Positions 1 to 11,916 of a stretch of DNA of 64,000 bases are shown here, piece after piece. The position numbers and the translations under genes were made by a program. Position 1 is the stretch's first letter. Every line of letters begins with the position of its first letter. The notes under the pieces were generated by a model, which did no database searches, was not told the origin of the DNA, and was given only the letters and a program-made list of their open reading frames with translations. Source of the stretch: Siphonodentalium dalli (taxonomy: Eukaryota > Mollusca > Scaphopoda > Gadilida > Siphonodentaliidae); assembly GCA_032622095.1 (NCBI GenBank), contig CP136066.1, positions 151,294,224 to 151,358,223 on the forward strand. Reading direction: 5' to 3'.

Positions 1-62
1 CTCATATACGCTCATATAGACATGTTTCTGACAAAGCCGCCAGTGGCGGGCTAATCTGCTAG
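1..62 (+). mobile_element. Helitron-like 3' terminus (left-edge fragment)
   Basis: A small hairpin, CCGCCAGTGGCGG (37-49), is followed by nine bases and then CTAG (59-62), with T next. Hairpin plus CTRR before a T is the Helitron 3' signature. The same 27-bp end recurs exactly at 1856-1882. Confidence 0.5.
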
Positions 63-1881
63 TCTACCATATATTTTGAGACTTCCGTATGCATATATAT
101 ATATATATATCCGCTATAGACTCGATAACTGCTGGGCCGATTGAACCCAAACTTGCTGTGCAAGGGTAAAAAGCCATAGGCAGTGCACTCGGACCATTCA
201 CAAGTCTGTGCGACCACTCCTTCACCCTGCCACCGTCGTTGGAATTGATGGGTTAATGGGTTAATGATTAAAGAGCGTTCATATCTGCGGTGTCATTGTT
301 AAAGAGCGTTTATATACACGAGTATAAATACGGCTCAATCAACCGTCTCGGAAACTGGCGATATCGAGACGAAATTTCCTACTTAGGGCTTCCAAGGGAC
401 GGGGGAGATTTTCGTCGGGTCAGTTTGTCCGCCTGGGGTGACCTTGACCTTGAAACAGGTACCCACAAAAGACCTTGGGCGATATCTCGGTCGTCAGCGG
501 TGACATCGACGTGAAATTTCCTATGTATGGTCAACTCAGGACGGGGAATATTTTTGTCGGCGTGCCTGTACAGGGTTACTTTGAAAAACTAAAATTAATG
601 GATCGACCAAAGCCATGGGATAGGGCCCGACAAATCGGCAATTTCAACATCGAATCGAATCTCGAATCGAATCATGATAATGATTCGAAATCGAATCAAA
701 TCTTTTTCAAACACTTTTTGTAGATTCGCGGCACCGATCAGTGGAAGGTACATGTACGAGCAAAAATGGGGGCAAATATCCGATGATCTTATAACGTCAG
801 TGAGATAACAGATTACGAAGGAGGTTCATTAAACTTAATTTATATGACATGATATGAACAATATTTAATCACAGTTTAAAACAGTTTTAATATATGAGAA
901 TGGCATGACCTTCATTTCATATTTTGTGCCACTGCCACTGTGCGTGAAAAGTTTGGAACTTTTGGAGTCAATGGAGTCTGATTCGAGTCATTGCAAACGG
1001 AAACTCCTCTGTGCATGTATGCTTCACCCTGTCGTGCACAGCAGGCACGCGCGATATCAACATTGTGCATCGTGACTTGAGAATGGCGCATACGCAAACA
1101 GGATTACAGGAACTATAGTATCCCAACTTGGGCATGTCCGTCAGAAAGCTGAATGGACAACAACAGTCCATTTCCCGGATAACATATATGCTGTTTAAAG
1201 ATGTTGGTCGGATTTGGAGACGACATAATGGAGCCCAAAATATCTATTTAATATATCTTAAATATATCTTTAAAAAAATTTATATTATTTGATTGAGCTG
1301 AGTAACGCAATATACATTTAGGGTTTTCTGGTAAGAATTTCAGATACCGACATACATGTACAAATATGTTCCACGAGAAATTCACTTGCTTCGGCAGCTG
1401 GGGCCTGGCAATATCGCGACATTTCTGGTTTAATGTGGTGAAGGAAACTGTGTGTGCTACGATTAGGGTACAACCGTGATGAACACGCGGACCATCACAG
1501 ACCTACCTGCAGGTTGCACGAGTTGCACCGACCTTCCACGAGTAACCAGCGCTAGGACTGGGCTGGGAGGCCAATATATATATGTGCAATGAGCTATTGG
1601 GCAACTTACCTTATATACACATTGGACCATGGTGGTCCCAGATGTTCGAGGAAGGAGACTCAGGTTAAGTATTGGGGATATTATGAATTTTTTTTATAGA
1701 TAATGCAGTCTATTCCCAGAGATAAAGGACTTGTATACAACGATTCAAAATATCCCGAATCACCCGACCGCTTTCGAATCGAATAGAATCGGAACGTAAG
1801 ATTCGAAATCGAATCGAATCTCGAAGCTTCGTCGGGCCCTACCATGGGACCAATACCGCCAGTGGCGGGCTAATCTGCTAG
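63..1881 (+). mobile_element. Helitron-like element in tandem with the preceding one, split by a hAT
   Basis: It starts with TC directly after the CTAG of the first copy and ends with the same hairpin and CTAG at 1878-1881, followed by T. Head-to-tail tandems are common for rolling-circle elements. Without the hAT insertion it is about 590 bp and non-coding. The 5' end is assigned only from the TC rule. Confidence 0.45.
621..1841. mobile_element. hAT-like non-autonomous element, target duplication CCATGGGA
   Basis: Termini TAGGGCCCGAC and GTCGGGCCCTA are inverted, flanked by exact 8-bp duplications CCATGGGA at 613-620 and 842-849 of the second kilobase (1842-1849). Subterminal parts repeat ATTCGA/TCGAAT many times on both sides. 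No transposase frame was seen. Its site lies within the second Helitron-like element. Confidence 0.85.
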
Positions 1882-2053
1882 TAACTTATATTTCCCATCA
1901 GGTGCACCAGAGCAAAATTGCGCAACTGGATCTAAAATCAGACGTAAAATAAACTGCGCACCTGCTTTTTTCAAAATCGAAGGACTGCTTATTCAGTCAT
2001 AACTGGGTCTCCATTTACTTTCCATACGGCGAATTCACAAATGAATTACTTAC

Positions 2054-2163
2054 GGTTTAAAGAAATCCTGGAACTGGCCGGGTATGAGAGATACAGGATA
2101 TATACTTGGTTTTGACTCTTCTGTTGGTAGCTTCTTATATCGCCCTTGGGGATAATGAACTGC
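2054..2163 (-). CDS. PHF10: PHF10/SAYP ortholog, coding exon 8 (last exon inside the window)
   Basis: 110-bp exon with acceptor ATATTTTGCAG and donor AAACC|GTAAGT. The translation is [20 protein letters not shown], then [16 protein letters not shown]. Human PHF10 reads VIQVPQGKYKVLPTERTK and SSYPVALIPGQFQEYYK, so identity is obvious. It begins in phase 0, as exon 7 requires, and ends with two bases of the next codon. The following exons (YSPDELRYLP-like segment and the two PHD fingers) were not found between 1 and 2053 and should lie beyond the left edge. Confidence 0.95.
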
Positions 2164-3833
2164 CTGCAAAATATAACACAAAATCTTGGAAGCTGTATTA
2201 AAATCTACATAATTCAGTTAATGCATTCTTTACTAAATGGATTCGCAATCAGTTATAAAAGTATATATTGTAGTGGTCTATTATTCATCTGGAGGGATTT
2301 CCAGGAAATATAAGTAGATCTCCTCAGACAGATAAATAATACAAGTGATGAAGGATTGTTATTCAATGGTGGGAAATGTTCAGATAATAAGTTCAACAAT
2401 CGCCTTATTATCTGTGCTGGGCAGTATTTGCATATAAAAATAGCGAGGTAATTCTAAAATCACACTGCATACACCGTATTACTGATTATTTCCATATACA
2501 TTGTATATATATGCAGAAGCGAAAGGAACCAGATCAAATCTCACACCAGATAACAAGATAGGCCTAATTGTAGTTTGGAAATTAATTGTAGTCGTTAAGC
2601 CAATTATGTAATATATTCCATGTAAATTTCCCCACATACAATATACCATGATGTTTGAGAATTATCATTCATGTTTGGATACGGTCATAATAATCTGGGA
2701 TTTATTAAGCATGAAGGAAAGCAATTGGTACACAAATCTGCGATCTTAGTCACTCGCTATCTAAATATGACTGGCAAATCGATGTTGTACATAAGGCACA
2801 TAATACATAGACAGAACTGCACAGCATGTGTCGTGTGAACATACGGATTTGTTGGCCACTGGTACGAGAGCCATCAGAAATAAAAATTGCCTCCTGATAC
2901 ACAGAACAAGACAATCAAATTAACCTCGACTACATTATTGTCGAGCAGTATGATGGGGTTTTACTTTCAAATTATTACCGATTATAATCAGTATACCAAA
3001 ATACCGCCCAGCACTTTAACTACCGATACTCATCAGTTAGTATTTAATAAAGAAAGGATTAACAAAGGCTATTATATTCTGACGGAAAGACTCAGTTCAA
3101 GTTGTTCGTTTCACAGAAATAACACATTAATTCATTAAATGCCAGCAAAGTGATATCCAGCAATAGTCTCTGAAAAGATGTCAGTCATCTTGTCATATTG
3201 TTCTGTTTCCCATTCAATGATTTCTCACTACAGTGCAGTCCTCGTCCTCGGAATTGACCACGGCAATGAGCAATGCCATGGGAAATGCTGTGGCAACATG
3301 TGGAATGTACTTTCCACAGCTATGGGACATTTTTCCTAATTTCTCCAGCCAAAAAAATTTGAAAAGCATGCGTGTATTTATATTTTACTACTTATTTCTC
3401 GGGCACATGCCAATGAAGCATTCCACCTAAGCATCGGTCTAATTCAGGTCTAATTTCAGCAGCCTATGGCAATAATTTCCAAAGAGATGTCTGTAATAAT
3501 TCATTTGATATATTCCATGTGATTTTTTCCATTAAAAAAATCACCCAAAAAGTATGAGATTGCAATCCATTAAGTGTTTAATAAATGTTTGAACATAGTG
3601 TTTACAAATTACAATAATGGATTGAAAATCTGAAATGGGATAGGGAACTGTTCTATTGTAATTACGCGCGTGTTTGTATAAAAAACACACTGCAATTATT
3701 TTGTACCGGTTAAAACTTTCCCCGACAGATTGAACGTGAATAAAAAAGTTGCACACGCAGTGTTTAGGTACCATGCATGTGGGCCTGAGAAATGGGAAAT
3801 TGATTTTACATGGCAAATGAGTAAGGTACTTAC
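2164..3833 (-). other. PHF10 intron 7
   Basis: Non-coding. It holds a repeat fragment at about 3240-3325 (centre GCAATGAGCAATGCCATGG) that recurs inverted at about 13255-13320. Nothing else was recognised. Confidence 0.6.
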
Positions 3834-3962
3834 AAATGTTTGGAGATCAAAGTAAGCTTTTCTCTCATCTCTTCGTTCTTTATTGAACAGCTTGTTAAAT
3901 TCAGCAGCAGCTTGGGTGGCCTTTGATGCGTACTCTTTCATCTTGCTCTTCTCCATCTTAGG
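3834..3962 (-). CDS. PHF10: PHF10/SAYP ortholog, coding exon 7
   Basis: 129-bp phase-0 exon. The acceptor is AAATCTTTAG before CCTAAG, and the donor is ACATTT|GTAAGT. It encodes [19 protein letters not shown] and [20 protein letters not shown], then LQTF. Human PHF10 has [20 protein letters not shown] followed by RERMEERRAYFDLQTH. The [14 protein letters not shown] block is the clearest family signature in the window. The open frame continues a little past the donor but loses all similarity there. Confidence 0.95.
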
Positions 3963-4542
3963 CTAAAGATTTAAGCTATGACATCAAGCACTCATATTTA
4001 TTTTATGCCCAACATATTTGAAAAACCTCCAACAAAGGCTTTCTCCCTAAGTCCCTCAAATAGGTCACCCCCTTTCTTAGACTTAAGATGACCTATCCAG
4101 TTTGACACAAAACAGAGAATAAGCATAAATCATGTTTTCAAAACACTGTTTAATATTCAATGTAAACGGGGCGATGAAACCACAAACACCCTTTATCGTA
4201 GACTTTCCAGCCGATCAAAATTCAATACCTGGTAAACGTACTCTCTCGATATTTTCTATCAAAACTATCGTGAATAAACTAACAGGTTCGATCTCATAGA
4301 CGCAGTAATAATGTTAAGGAGATTTTAAAATTGAGCTTTAAAGTGACTCAAGATTATGTATAAATGTTCATGCTTAAAATTAAATCAAGTAATTCCGTGG
4401 ATAAACATAGAAAGATAAAACAACACACAGTGAAGTGTCAAACTGGTTAATTTATCGCACTAGTTTGTTGTTATGTGATGGCACAATGGGAATCTGTTGT
4501 ACCTCACAGCACTACAAACTAGTGCAATAACTAGTTAACAAA

Positions 4543-4960
4543 GCCTGAGTTTAGTGTGTCTGTCATTTCCAGAATGAGGTCCCCAGAGGGTGAATTTAGT
4601 GACGCTATCCCACATAGCGATCTAGTATCACCAAATTCACCCTCTGAGGACATTCTGATTAGGCCTCATCTTCTCTGGAAAGTTTCTTTATTATAAAATT
4701 TCTATATAATATTCTTCACATAGATTCTATTTCTTTTTTTAGTTAAGTTTCTGTATCCCCATATTGGCAGACGACACATTGCATAATCAATGTTCCCAAT
4801 GGGTGTACATCACAATATTCACCATTTGGGAACTTCAATCTGAGTCTATGTCTCCCATAGCAGATGAGGCCTAAGCAGAATGAGGTCCCCAGAGGGTTAA
4901 TTTAGTGATGCTAGGAATGGCTGGGAATGATCTCAATTAGGTCAAATAACAGTTTAACCT
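4543..4960. repeat. GAGGTCCCC palindromic repeat family, copy 1
   Basis: An inverted pair around GAATGAGGTCCCCAGAGGG and its complement (4572-4660), followed by a second half-copy near 4875. The flanks share long stretches with other copies (AATGTTCCCAATGGGTG, CATAGCAGATGAGGCCTAAG). A further fragment lies at 5490-5575. It sits in PHF10 intron 6. Confidence 0.75.
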
Positions 4961-5655
4961 GTTTCAGAAGCTGTTTTAATTGAAGAAAAAAAAGATAAAT
5001 TGCTGATCATCTGTAAACCTAGGTCATTGTGCAGAATACACAAAATTTCATAATTTCTAACTATTTCCTGATTAGTCTGTCAACCAGCCCATTATCCAAC
5101 ATATTCCATACCACTTATGTTAGTCTACTGGAGCAACTTACTTCTATTATACTAAACTAGCTGAAACAGGGGAGCCTATATTCAGTATCGGAGATACCTG
5201 TGGCCCCCTTTGTGGGACTTTGCAAACATTTTGATCTTAGACAGAGCCTTCATTTAGCGGCGGCCCCTTTGTGCGCTTCAAGCACATTTGGTCATTGAAA
5301 CATTTTTATATGTATATATTGTTTTAATAATTTTTTTTTAAAGATTGAATTCCTTGCTCAATTTAACAAAACCAATTTTATTTTATTTTTTTTATTATTA
5401 AAATTTTTGAAAAACTAACACCATTAGAACATCCGCCAGGGTACCCCGAGTCACGAAACCAAGCTTTTTTTTTATCCAACATATTCCATACCACTTAAGT
5501 TTCTGTATCCCCATATTGGCAGACGACACATTGCATAATCAATGTTCCCAATGGGTGTACATCACAATATTCTCTCATATTTTGAAATTTTTCTCAGGGG
5601 TCTGAGAAAAATCTGGACAGATCCTACTCGTTTATATATATAAAGATGACAAGCA

Positions 5656-6106
5656 GGTTACACTGGTGTAAATGTTTTCCATAGGCCTCAGTGCTAACGT
5701 TTTAGCGAATAGTGTTGGCAATATAAATGTTGGGTCCAAAATTTTCTTTAAATCTGAAAAATTGACATTTTGGGAAACTTTTTACACAAAAAAATCATGT
5801 CTGTCTAGCAGGGAATTCGCTTTTAAATCTTACGTTTTCGTAACTAGTGTCAGAACCGCATAAAACAAAACAGTCATATTTTAGACCACACCAAAAAATT
5901 CAAACTTCACTACAAAGGGTTAATTCCTGTGCCAATGGTTATCTTACCTATGGGAAATCATAGGGAAGAGGTGTGATGATTTTTTTATGTGAAAAGCACA
6001 CAAGGCTATTGACCAATCAGGGCCCAGTGTCTATTTTATTCTCTCCTATATATTCCTCCCGCATCCGCTAGATGTCACTCGGAACCTTATTTACACCAGT
6101 GTAACC
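5656..6106 (+). mobile_element. Inverted-terminal miniature element, GGTTACACTGGTG family, copy 1
   Basis: Terminal inverted repeats of 18 bp, GGTTACACTGGTGTAAAT. The interior of 451 bp is non-coding. A shorter copy in the same direction lies at 7492-7887. No clear target duplication was seen. Confidence 0.75.
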
Positions 6107-6610
6107 TAAAGCGATAGCCCGCTTTTTCGCGGAATAATTGTAACTCCCTACATTTCTTCAGAATTGCCCATCAATGGAAAAAATGTGTTAAAAAACAATA
6201 TCACTTCTGTGGTTCTTTATTTATCACACACAGTTTAATCCCACCCCCTTTAATAAATTATTCTTTAAAAAAGCACAATTTTCCACCACCAGTCATGTTC
6301 AGGCCCCATTTTCACTCAGTTTTAGGGGTCTGGTGTTGCAAACTTGGATCAGCTATGGAAGACTGTACAATATTCTTTCCATGAGAGAACTTCTGGTGAT
6401 GTGAGGTCACTGAGCCCAGATCTAATCAGCTGAGCATCAATCGCATGACTTTATCAGCACATTGAAGAATAAAATATGACATTTTCAGGTCTGCAAGGGT
6501 GATCCAAGATAACTGGATGTGGGTGTATATTGAATTAGTTAAATAAAGATATGCTCTCTTTGAATTGCTGAAGCATTTTCTTAAATGTGTCCAAGTTTTA
6601 GTGCTATTAA

Positions 6611-7089
6611 AGGTACTCAATCCGATAAAACTCCTCTCAATTACTATTTCAATGGCTTCGGGGGTCAAAAATATTTGATTTGAGTCGAGGAAGTCACCCA
6701 TCAAAGCTCAGATTTGTTAGATATCGATTTTAGAAATCTATTATTTTTCATTATCAGGGAATTCTTTCTGGCCCAGAAGACAGTCAAAATTTCGTTATTA
6801 TTACCACTTGATTATAGAGTTATCCATCCTTGTCTGTTTGAATAGAGTTTTGGCGCAAATCTCGAGCAGGTTACCAAATTGACGGCAGTTATTAGTACTC
6901 ATCTCGAGCAATTAACAAATTTCAAAAATCAATATCTAATAACTCTGAGCTTTGTTTGATGGGTTCCTCGACTCGAATCAAATATTTTTTAACCCCAAAG
7001 CCAAAGAAATAGTAATATAGGACCCTCTGATCGGATTGTTGTTGTTGGAATCTGTTGAGATGGGGACACTCTTTACGGATTGAGTACCT
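6611..7089. mobile_element. TTAA-flanked miniature element, AGGTACTCAATCCGAT family, copy 1
   Basis: Flanked by TTAA at 6607-6610 and 7090-7093. Long imperfect inverted arms share ACTCAATCCG, GCTTCGGGG, GAGTCGAGGAA and CATCAAAGCTCAGA. TTAA duplication points to piggyBac-type mobilisation. A second copy is at 15250-16649. Confidence 0.8.
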
Positions 7090-7491
7090 TTAACCTTCAA
7101 ATGACCATACCCACCAGTGGAAATGACACACTTTTATGATATATATCTGTATATCACTGGCTATAAAATCCAAAATACTTGTTAGATTAGGTTCTTATAA
7201 CAATTGATATATGTGTCGTTGACATGCTCATGTTATGGGTCATTTGCATTATCATGTGACTATTACCACCTTGAAAAAAAATGAAAACACCTTGAAAAAT
7301 TGGCATTTTTTATGAAAAATCTTACTATTTTTTTGGCTGATGTAAGTGAAAGAAGACATCAGCAGCAAGAATAGCCACACCATACATGAGATATTCATTG
7401 GACTGAAAGACCAGGCTCTGTAAAATGCATTAAAATGCTTTAAAGTGACTCCCAGGAATCAAAAATGATAAAAAGCTATTTTTTCCCTTTA

Positions 7492-7887
7492 GGTTACACT
7501 GGTGTAAATGTTTTCCATAGGCCTCAGTGCTAACGTTTTAGCGTATAGTGTTGGCAATATCAATGTTGGGTCCAAAATGTTCTTTAAATCTGGGAATTCG
7601 CCTTTAAATCTTATGTTTTCGTAACTAGTGTCGGAACCGCATAAAACAAAACAGTCATATTTTAGACCACACCAAAAAATTCAAACTTCACTACAAAGGG
7701 TTAATTCCTGTGCCAATGGTTATCTTACCTATGGGAAATCATAGGGAAGAGGTGTGATGATTTTTTTATGTGAAAGGCACACAAGGCTATTGACCAATCA
7801 GGGCCCAGTGTCTATTTTATTCTCTCCTATATATTCCTCCCGCATCCGCTAGATGTCACTCGGAACCTTATTTACACCAGTGTAACC
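7492..7887 (+). mobile_element. Inverted-terminal miniature element, GGTTACACTGGTG family, copy 2
   Basis: 396 bp, with the same ends and direction as the copy at 5656-6106. It is shorter mainly because about 50 interior bases near 7590 are missing; otherwise the two are almost identical. Confidence 0.75.
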
Positions 7888-7903
7888 AGCAGTCACCGCA
7901 CTA

Positions 7904-8460
7904 TACCAGACTTGGATAAGTTCGGTCTTGTGAGAGATCATCTGAGTTCAAAGACATGCAAATAATTCACTGATTGGCTTGATGACAGATATTTTCTACC
8001 CATTGATAGTCACATTAATGTTTGAGACAGTTGCTCGCTCTTTTTACATGCACACAATGATCTAGGCATTAGTTACATCAGGACAAGTTTACTTATATAT
8101 GCAAACTTAGGTCATTGTACAGGATACACACAATTTCATAATTTCTAACCATTTCCTGTCAACCAGCCCATTATCTAGCATTATGCCTTAACACTTTTGT
8201 TAGTTTACTGGAGCAACCTCTGTTATAATAAATGACAAACAGTCACTATGCCAGACTTGGATATTTTAGGTGTTGTGAGAATAACAGATCATATGTGTTG
8301 TTAGACATGCAAATATTTCACTGATTGGCTTGATGCACTGATGAACAGTGTGATGACAGTTATATTCTAGCCATTGATAGTCACATTAATGTTTGAGACA
8401 GTTGCTCGCTCTTTTTCCATGCAAAGTGATCTTGGCTTTAGTTACATCAAGACAAGTTTA
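7904..8460 (+). repeat. Local tandem duplication in intron 6
   Basis: Two copies (about 7904-8095 and 8232-8460) share CCAGACTTGGATA, TTCACTGATTGGCTTGATG and ATTAATGTTTGAGACAGTTG. The piece between them (8096-8230) also matches 5010-5160, so the block is a dispersed repeat. Confidence 0.75.
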
Positions 8461-8734
8461 TTTATTTCGGGAAGGAATGTTTTCACCCCACCGCCCCATA
8501 TGTAACATGCCATATAGCTCAATGTCATCTCTACTAAGGCCCATATGAGGTCCCAGTAACATAAATATGGTGTTTTTGCAGTTATAAATTCTTATATGTT
8601 TTAAACTGTTACAAATGTCATATAAGGGCACAAAAGGTCTTTAGAAAAACATTTGCATGAGGGTGTAAAAAACGTGTTTTTTGCCCCTTGGGCCACCCAC
8701 CACCCCGGCATACCTTCCTGCAAATTTGTTACTA

Positions 8735-8750
8735 CCCCCCCCCCCCCCCC
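8735..8750 (+). repeat. Poly-C run
   Basis: Sixteen consecutive C within PHF10 intron 6, between a CACCCACCACCCC stretch and TGCACACCCC. The rest of 8461-9231 shows nothing recognisable. Confidence 0.95.
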
Positions 8751-9231
8751 TGCACACCCCATAAATTTGTAGCTTGTAGCTTGCTCCATTAAAATATAAT
8801 CTATTCAACGTTTAAATTGGTCGGTATTGTTTAAGACCAAAACTGATTTATTCATTTATATGTGTTTTGAAATCTTGTATTTTGCTATGATTTTCAAATA
8901 CACGTGTGGAATAGAAAAACTTATTGAAGACATAGGGATCATCACATGGTCAGACAAAAATTGAATCCCTTTTTCTAATAACAGCCAATAGCAATAAAGA
9001 GCACTTATTGTTAGATTTATTCAGATCTGGTAAGAATAAAGAGCGTTTATGCCATAATATAAGTTTTGCCACTTTTGTTACATATACAATCTGCAGGTAA
9101 ATACTTCATGTAAATATTGACCTAGTTTCATCCCCAGAATATGACAAAAGCAAGCGATTACTAGACTTTGAAATATTTTGAAAACAATAAATGAGCCAGC
9201 ACTAAATTACGTTTACAGTACTTATACTTAC

Positions 9232-9300
9232 TGCCTCATATTCTCTCTGTTTATTTTTAATCTTCTGCTTCTCTCGTTCCTGAAGCACCTCTGAATAAGC
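9232..9300 (-). CDS. PHF10: PHF10/SAYP ortholog, coding exon 6 (coiled/basic segment)
   Basis: 69-bp phase-0 exon with acceptor TTTACAATCAG and donor GAGGCA|GTAAGT. It encodes AYSEVLQEREKQKIKNKQRE and then YEA, matching human PHF10 [22 protein letters not shown]. This is the charged helical part after the SAY motif. It is too short to stand out as an open frame and was found by splice-site and family matching. Confidence 0.93.
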
Positions 9301-9468
9301 CTGATTGTAAAGAGATTAGGTAGATTAATATCGGGGAAACAGAAAAGCAGTGTGTGACTCCTACCTGCTACTTAGAACATTTTCTGATTATCAGGTGTTA
9401 GAACTGACATCAGTAGAGAAATAGACTTCATTATTGATTTGTCTACATGGGGTCATAGTTCACATTGG

Positions 9469-9591
9469 CAGCACTCATAATTGGCTATGACAATCAGCAA
9501 TGCCGAAGCAATTTGCTGAAGCAAACTGGGCCACAGAAAAGGGTTGCCGTAGCGGATTGCCGAAGCCAAACAATCTGAATTAAGAGGGCTG
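9469..9591 (-). mobile_element. 123-bp CAG/CTG-ended miniature element, copy 1
   Basis: Starts CAGCACTCATAATTGGC and ends AATTAAGAGGGCTG, flanked by CATTGG on both sides. It has the same length as, and is inverted relative to, the copy at 60202-60324. CAG...CTG ends suit hAT-type elements, although the duplication is 6 bp. Confidence 0.75.
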
Positions 9592-9906
9592 CATTGGGAT
9601 ACTACTGTAATGTTAACCTTTTCTAATTTAAATTTAAATGATGAGTAATTCCCTTATTATCTGAACATTTCCCTCCAATGAAAATAAATTCTTCTGAATT
9701 ATCTTTTTGTCTGTCTGGCATCTGCTCATTTTTTCTGAACACCCCTCCAAATTAATAATAGACCATTCCAATGTGTACTTTCATAACTGATGGGAGAATC
9801 CATTTAGTATAGAAAGGGTTAACAGGGATTAAAGGCTGATCCAAATGTAGAATATCCTGCCTCACATAAAACCCAAGCCTTTAATATATGAACTAAGCAG
9901 AAGTTA

Positions 9907-10099
9907 CAGTAATGCTCTCATAATCGACTCCTTAACCACTGCAGAATTATGGGTCACTTTTCAGGATTTAGTCGGAAATATGGCTTGTTGCAGTGAGAGC
10001 TTTCCGATGAATGGCAACAAGCCATATTTCCGACTAAATCCTGAAAAGTTACCCATAATTCTACTGTGGTTAAGGAATCGATTATTTAGGGCATTACTG
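9907..10099. mobile_element. 193-bp palindromic miniature element with TA duplication
   Basis: Nearly perfect inverted arms of about 85 bp, CAGTAATGC at the tips and GGATTTAGTCGGAAATATGG near the centre. Flanking TA at 9905-9906 and 10100-10101 suggests a Tc1/mariner-type origin. It would fold into a long hairpin if transcribed. Confidence 0.85.
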
Positions 10100-10841
10100 T
10101 ACATAAAAAAAATTCTACACAAAACAAGAGGCTGGCTTACCCACACATTTGCTAAATTGAAACATGGTCAGGACGGAACCCAAATTTAAAACAATGTAGC
10201 GAAGCTACGAGTTACCCCTCTGTTTAAATGCTATTTTTATTGTAATATGATTTTTAGTAATGTTTAACTAATTGGCAGTAACTAATAGTGATGCTATATT
10301 ATCACGTAAATTGTGTAAACACATCCAGAACCGAGAATCCACAGATACATTCCCTGTCAGGGAAGAATCCAGAGATAATTTGGGGACACCTGTTTCCAGA
10401 AGAGGATACATTTATTCCCATATAACTTAATAAGGCTTCTGTGCCAAACAAACACATATACATTTACATGTATTATACATATGACATAATATTTCTGACT
10501 TTAAAATTAAACATGCAAATAAAGGCTCTGTTGCAACTGCAGATTTTTTATTTACATTTCATATTGTTGAATTTCCTTGGAAAATTCAGGTTGACTCAAT
10601 ACAGTCAACAAGGAATTTGGGGACATTTGGGCTTCTCGAGTTTGGGCGCCCATACCTGTAACAGGTATCAAAACAGCCCTGGAAATTTCCCTGTTCCCTG
10701 TAGTGTTGAGGTTCGGGGAAAGATATTATCCATGCTACCCAGAACTTATTATCTGTCGCCCGGTACATACCCCCATGTGGCATACTGCCTAGTATGGCTG
10801 ACATACTCAAGCATAGGGACCAAAAAAATATACATTTTCAA

Positions 10842-11445
10842 ATAAACAAAGATTCATCACTCTAGAACAGAAAACCTGAACAAAATTACTGAACGCTCCA
10901 TTGAATGTCCTCATAGTGAACATCCATAGCAAATTTCATTAAGATCAGACAACTTATGGTTGAGATATCTGCTAGGATGGGAAAAAAAACATTTCCAGAT
11001 AAATAAAGATGAATAACTAGAATGGAAAAACCGAATAAAATGTTTTGAACACTCCTCTGAATGTCCTCATAGCAGTGAACAACCATACCAAATTTTATTG
11101 AGATTGGACAACCTGTGGCTGCTATATCTGCTCGGATGGACAAAAAATAAACATTCCCAGATAAACAAAGATGAATAACTCTACTCTAGAACGAAAAACC
11201 AGAACAAAGCGATTGAATACTCCATTGAATGTGCTCATAGTAGCGAACATCCATACCAAATTTCATTGGGATCCGACAACTGGTGGTTGAGATATCTGCC
11301 CAGGGACGCATGAAATTCAGTTTACCCACCATTTCCTTCAGTCATCATGGTATAACAAACAAAGAAGGATAACTCTAGAATGGAAAATGCAAACGTCATT
11401 TGCCCCTCATTTGAAAGCAGTCATAATGACAGGGTTTGTGCTGCT
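10842..11445 (+). repeat. Tandem repeat of about 160 bp, three and a half units
   Basis: Units begin near 10842, 11000, 11158 and 11350 with AAACAAAGATGAATAACTCTAG-like text and share CCATTGAATGTCCTCATAG, CATACCAAATTT and GAGATATCTGC. Non-coding, in PHF10 intron 5. Confidence 0.85.
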
Positions 11446-11456
11446 GTTTGCACATT

Positions 11457-11535
11457 CAGTCCTCTTAATTCAGATTGTTTGGCTTCGGTAACCTGCTATG
11501 GCAACACTGAATGCTATAGCCAATTACGAGGGCTG
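11457..11535 (+). mobile_element. CAG/CTG-ended miniature element, copy 2 (deleted)
   Basis: Starts CAGTCCTCTTAATTCAGAT and ends AATTACGAGGGCTG, flanked by CACATT on both sides. At 79 bp it is an internally deleted relative of the 123-bp copies. Confidence 0.65.
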
Positions 11536-11754
11536 CACATTGGGCACAATATATCTTCATTTGGCAAGTCACTTTAATTCCTCAAGAAAGTTTTAAAATA
11601 TTGGTCAATCGATACCATTAATTTCAGGAAACTCCTGCAAGAATTTTATTATTAGTGGTGTATTATAAGGTTAAGAAAAGTTAGCACCTCTATCAATTCA
11701 ATTGTGTATATATGGTTGTGGTCTTAATGTAGCTAATATATAAGAAAATACATT

Positions 11755-11903
11755 AGCCTTGCAATATTTACCTTGACCTTGTGGGCCAGTGCATTATCAT
11801 ATAATCTACATGCTCCCTATGGGAGACTTGCATATATAAGAGAATGCATTGGCACAGGATCTTTAATGCTGCACCAGCATAGCTTCCGTCATGAAAGGGT
11901 TAA
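11755..11903 (+). mobile_element. Palindrome-of-palindromes TTAA element, partial copy a
   Basis: Keeps the second hairpin (TGCTCCCTATGGGAGACTTGC core) and the right end TCATGAAAGGG followed by TTAA at 11900-11903. The left part is degraded. It abuts PHF10 exon 5. Confidence 0.7.
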
Positions 11904-11916
11904 TACACATACTAAC

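Noticed and set aside
290-723. Overlapping plus-strand frames of 74 and 82 codons at the left edge
   Set aside because: They run through the Helitron-like element and into the hAT end without any protein family signature.
3541-3833. Minus-strand frames continuing past PHF10 exon 7
   Set aside because: Similarity stops exactly at a GTAAGT donor, and exon 8 was found further on in matching phase.
5656-7887. LTR retrotransposon with 5656-6106 and 7492-7887 as LTRs
   Set aside because: Each copy has its own 18-bp inverted tips, there is no gag/pol between them, and the TG...CA ends are absent.
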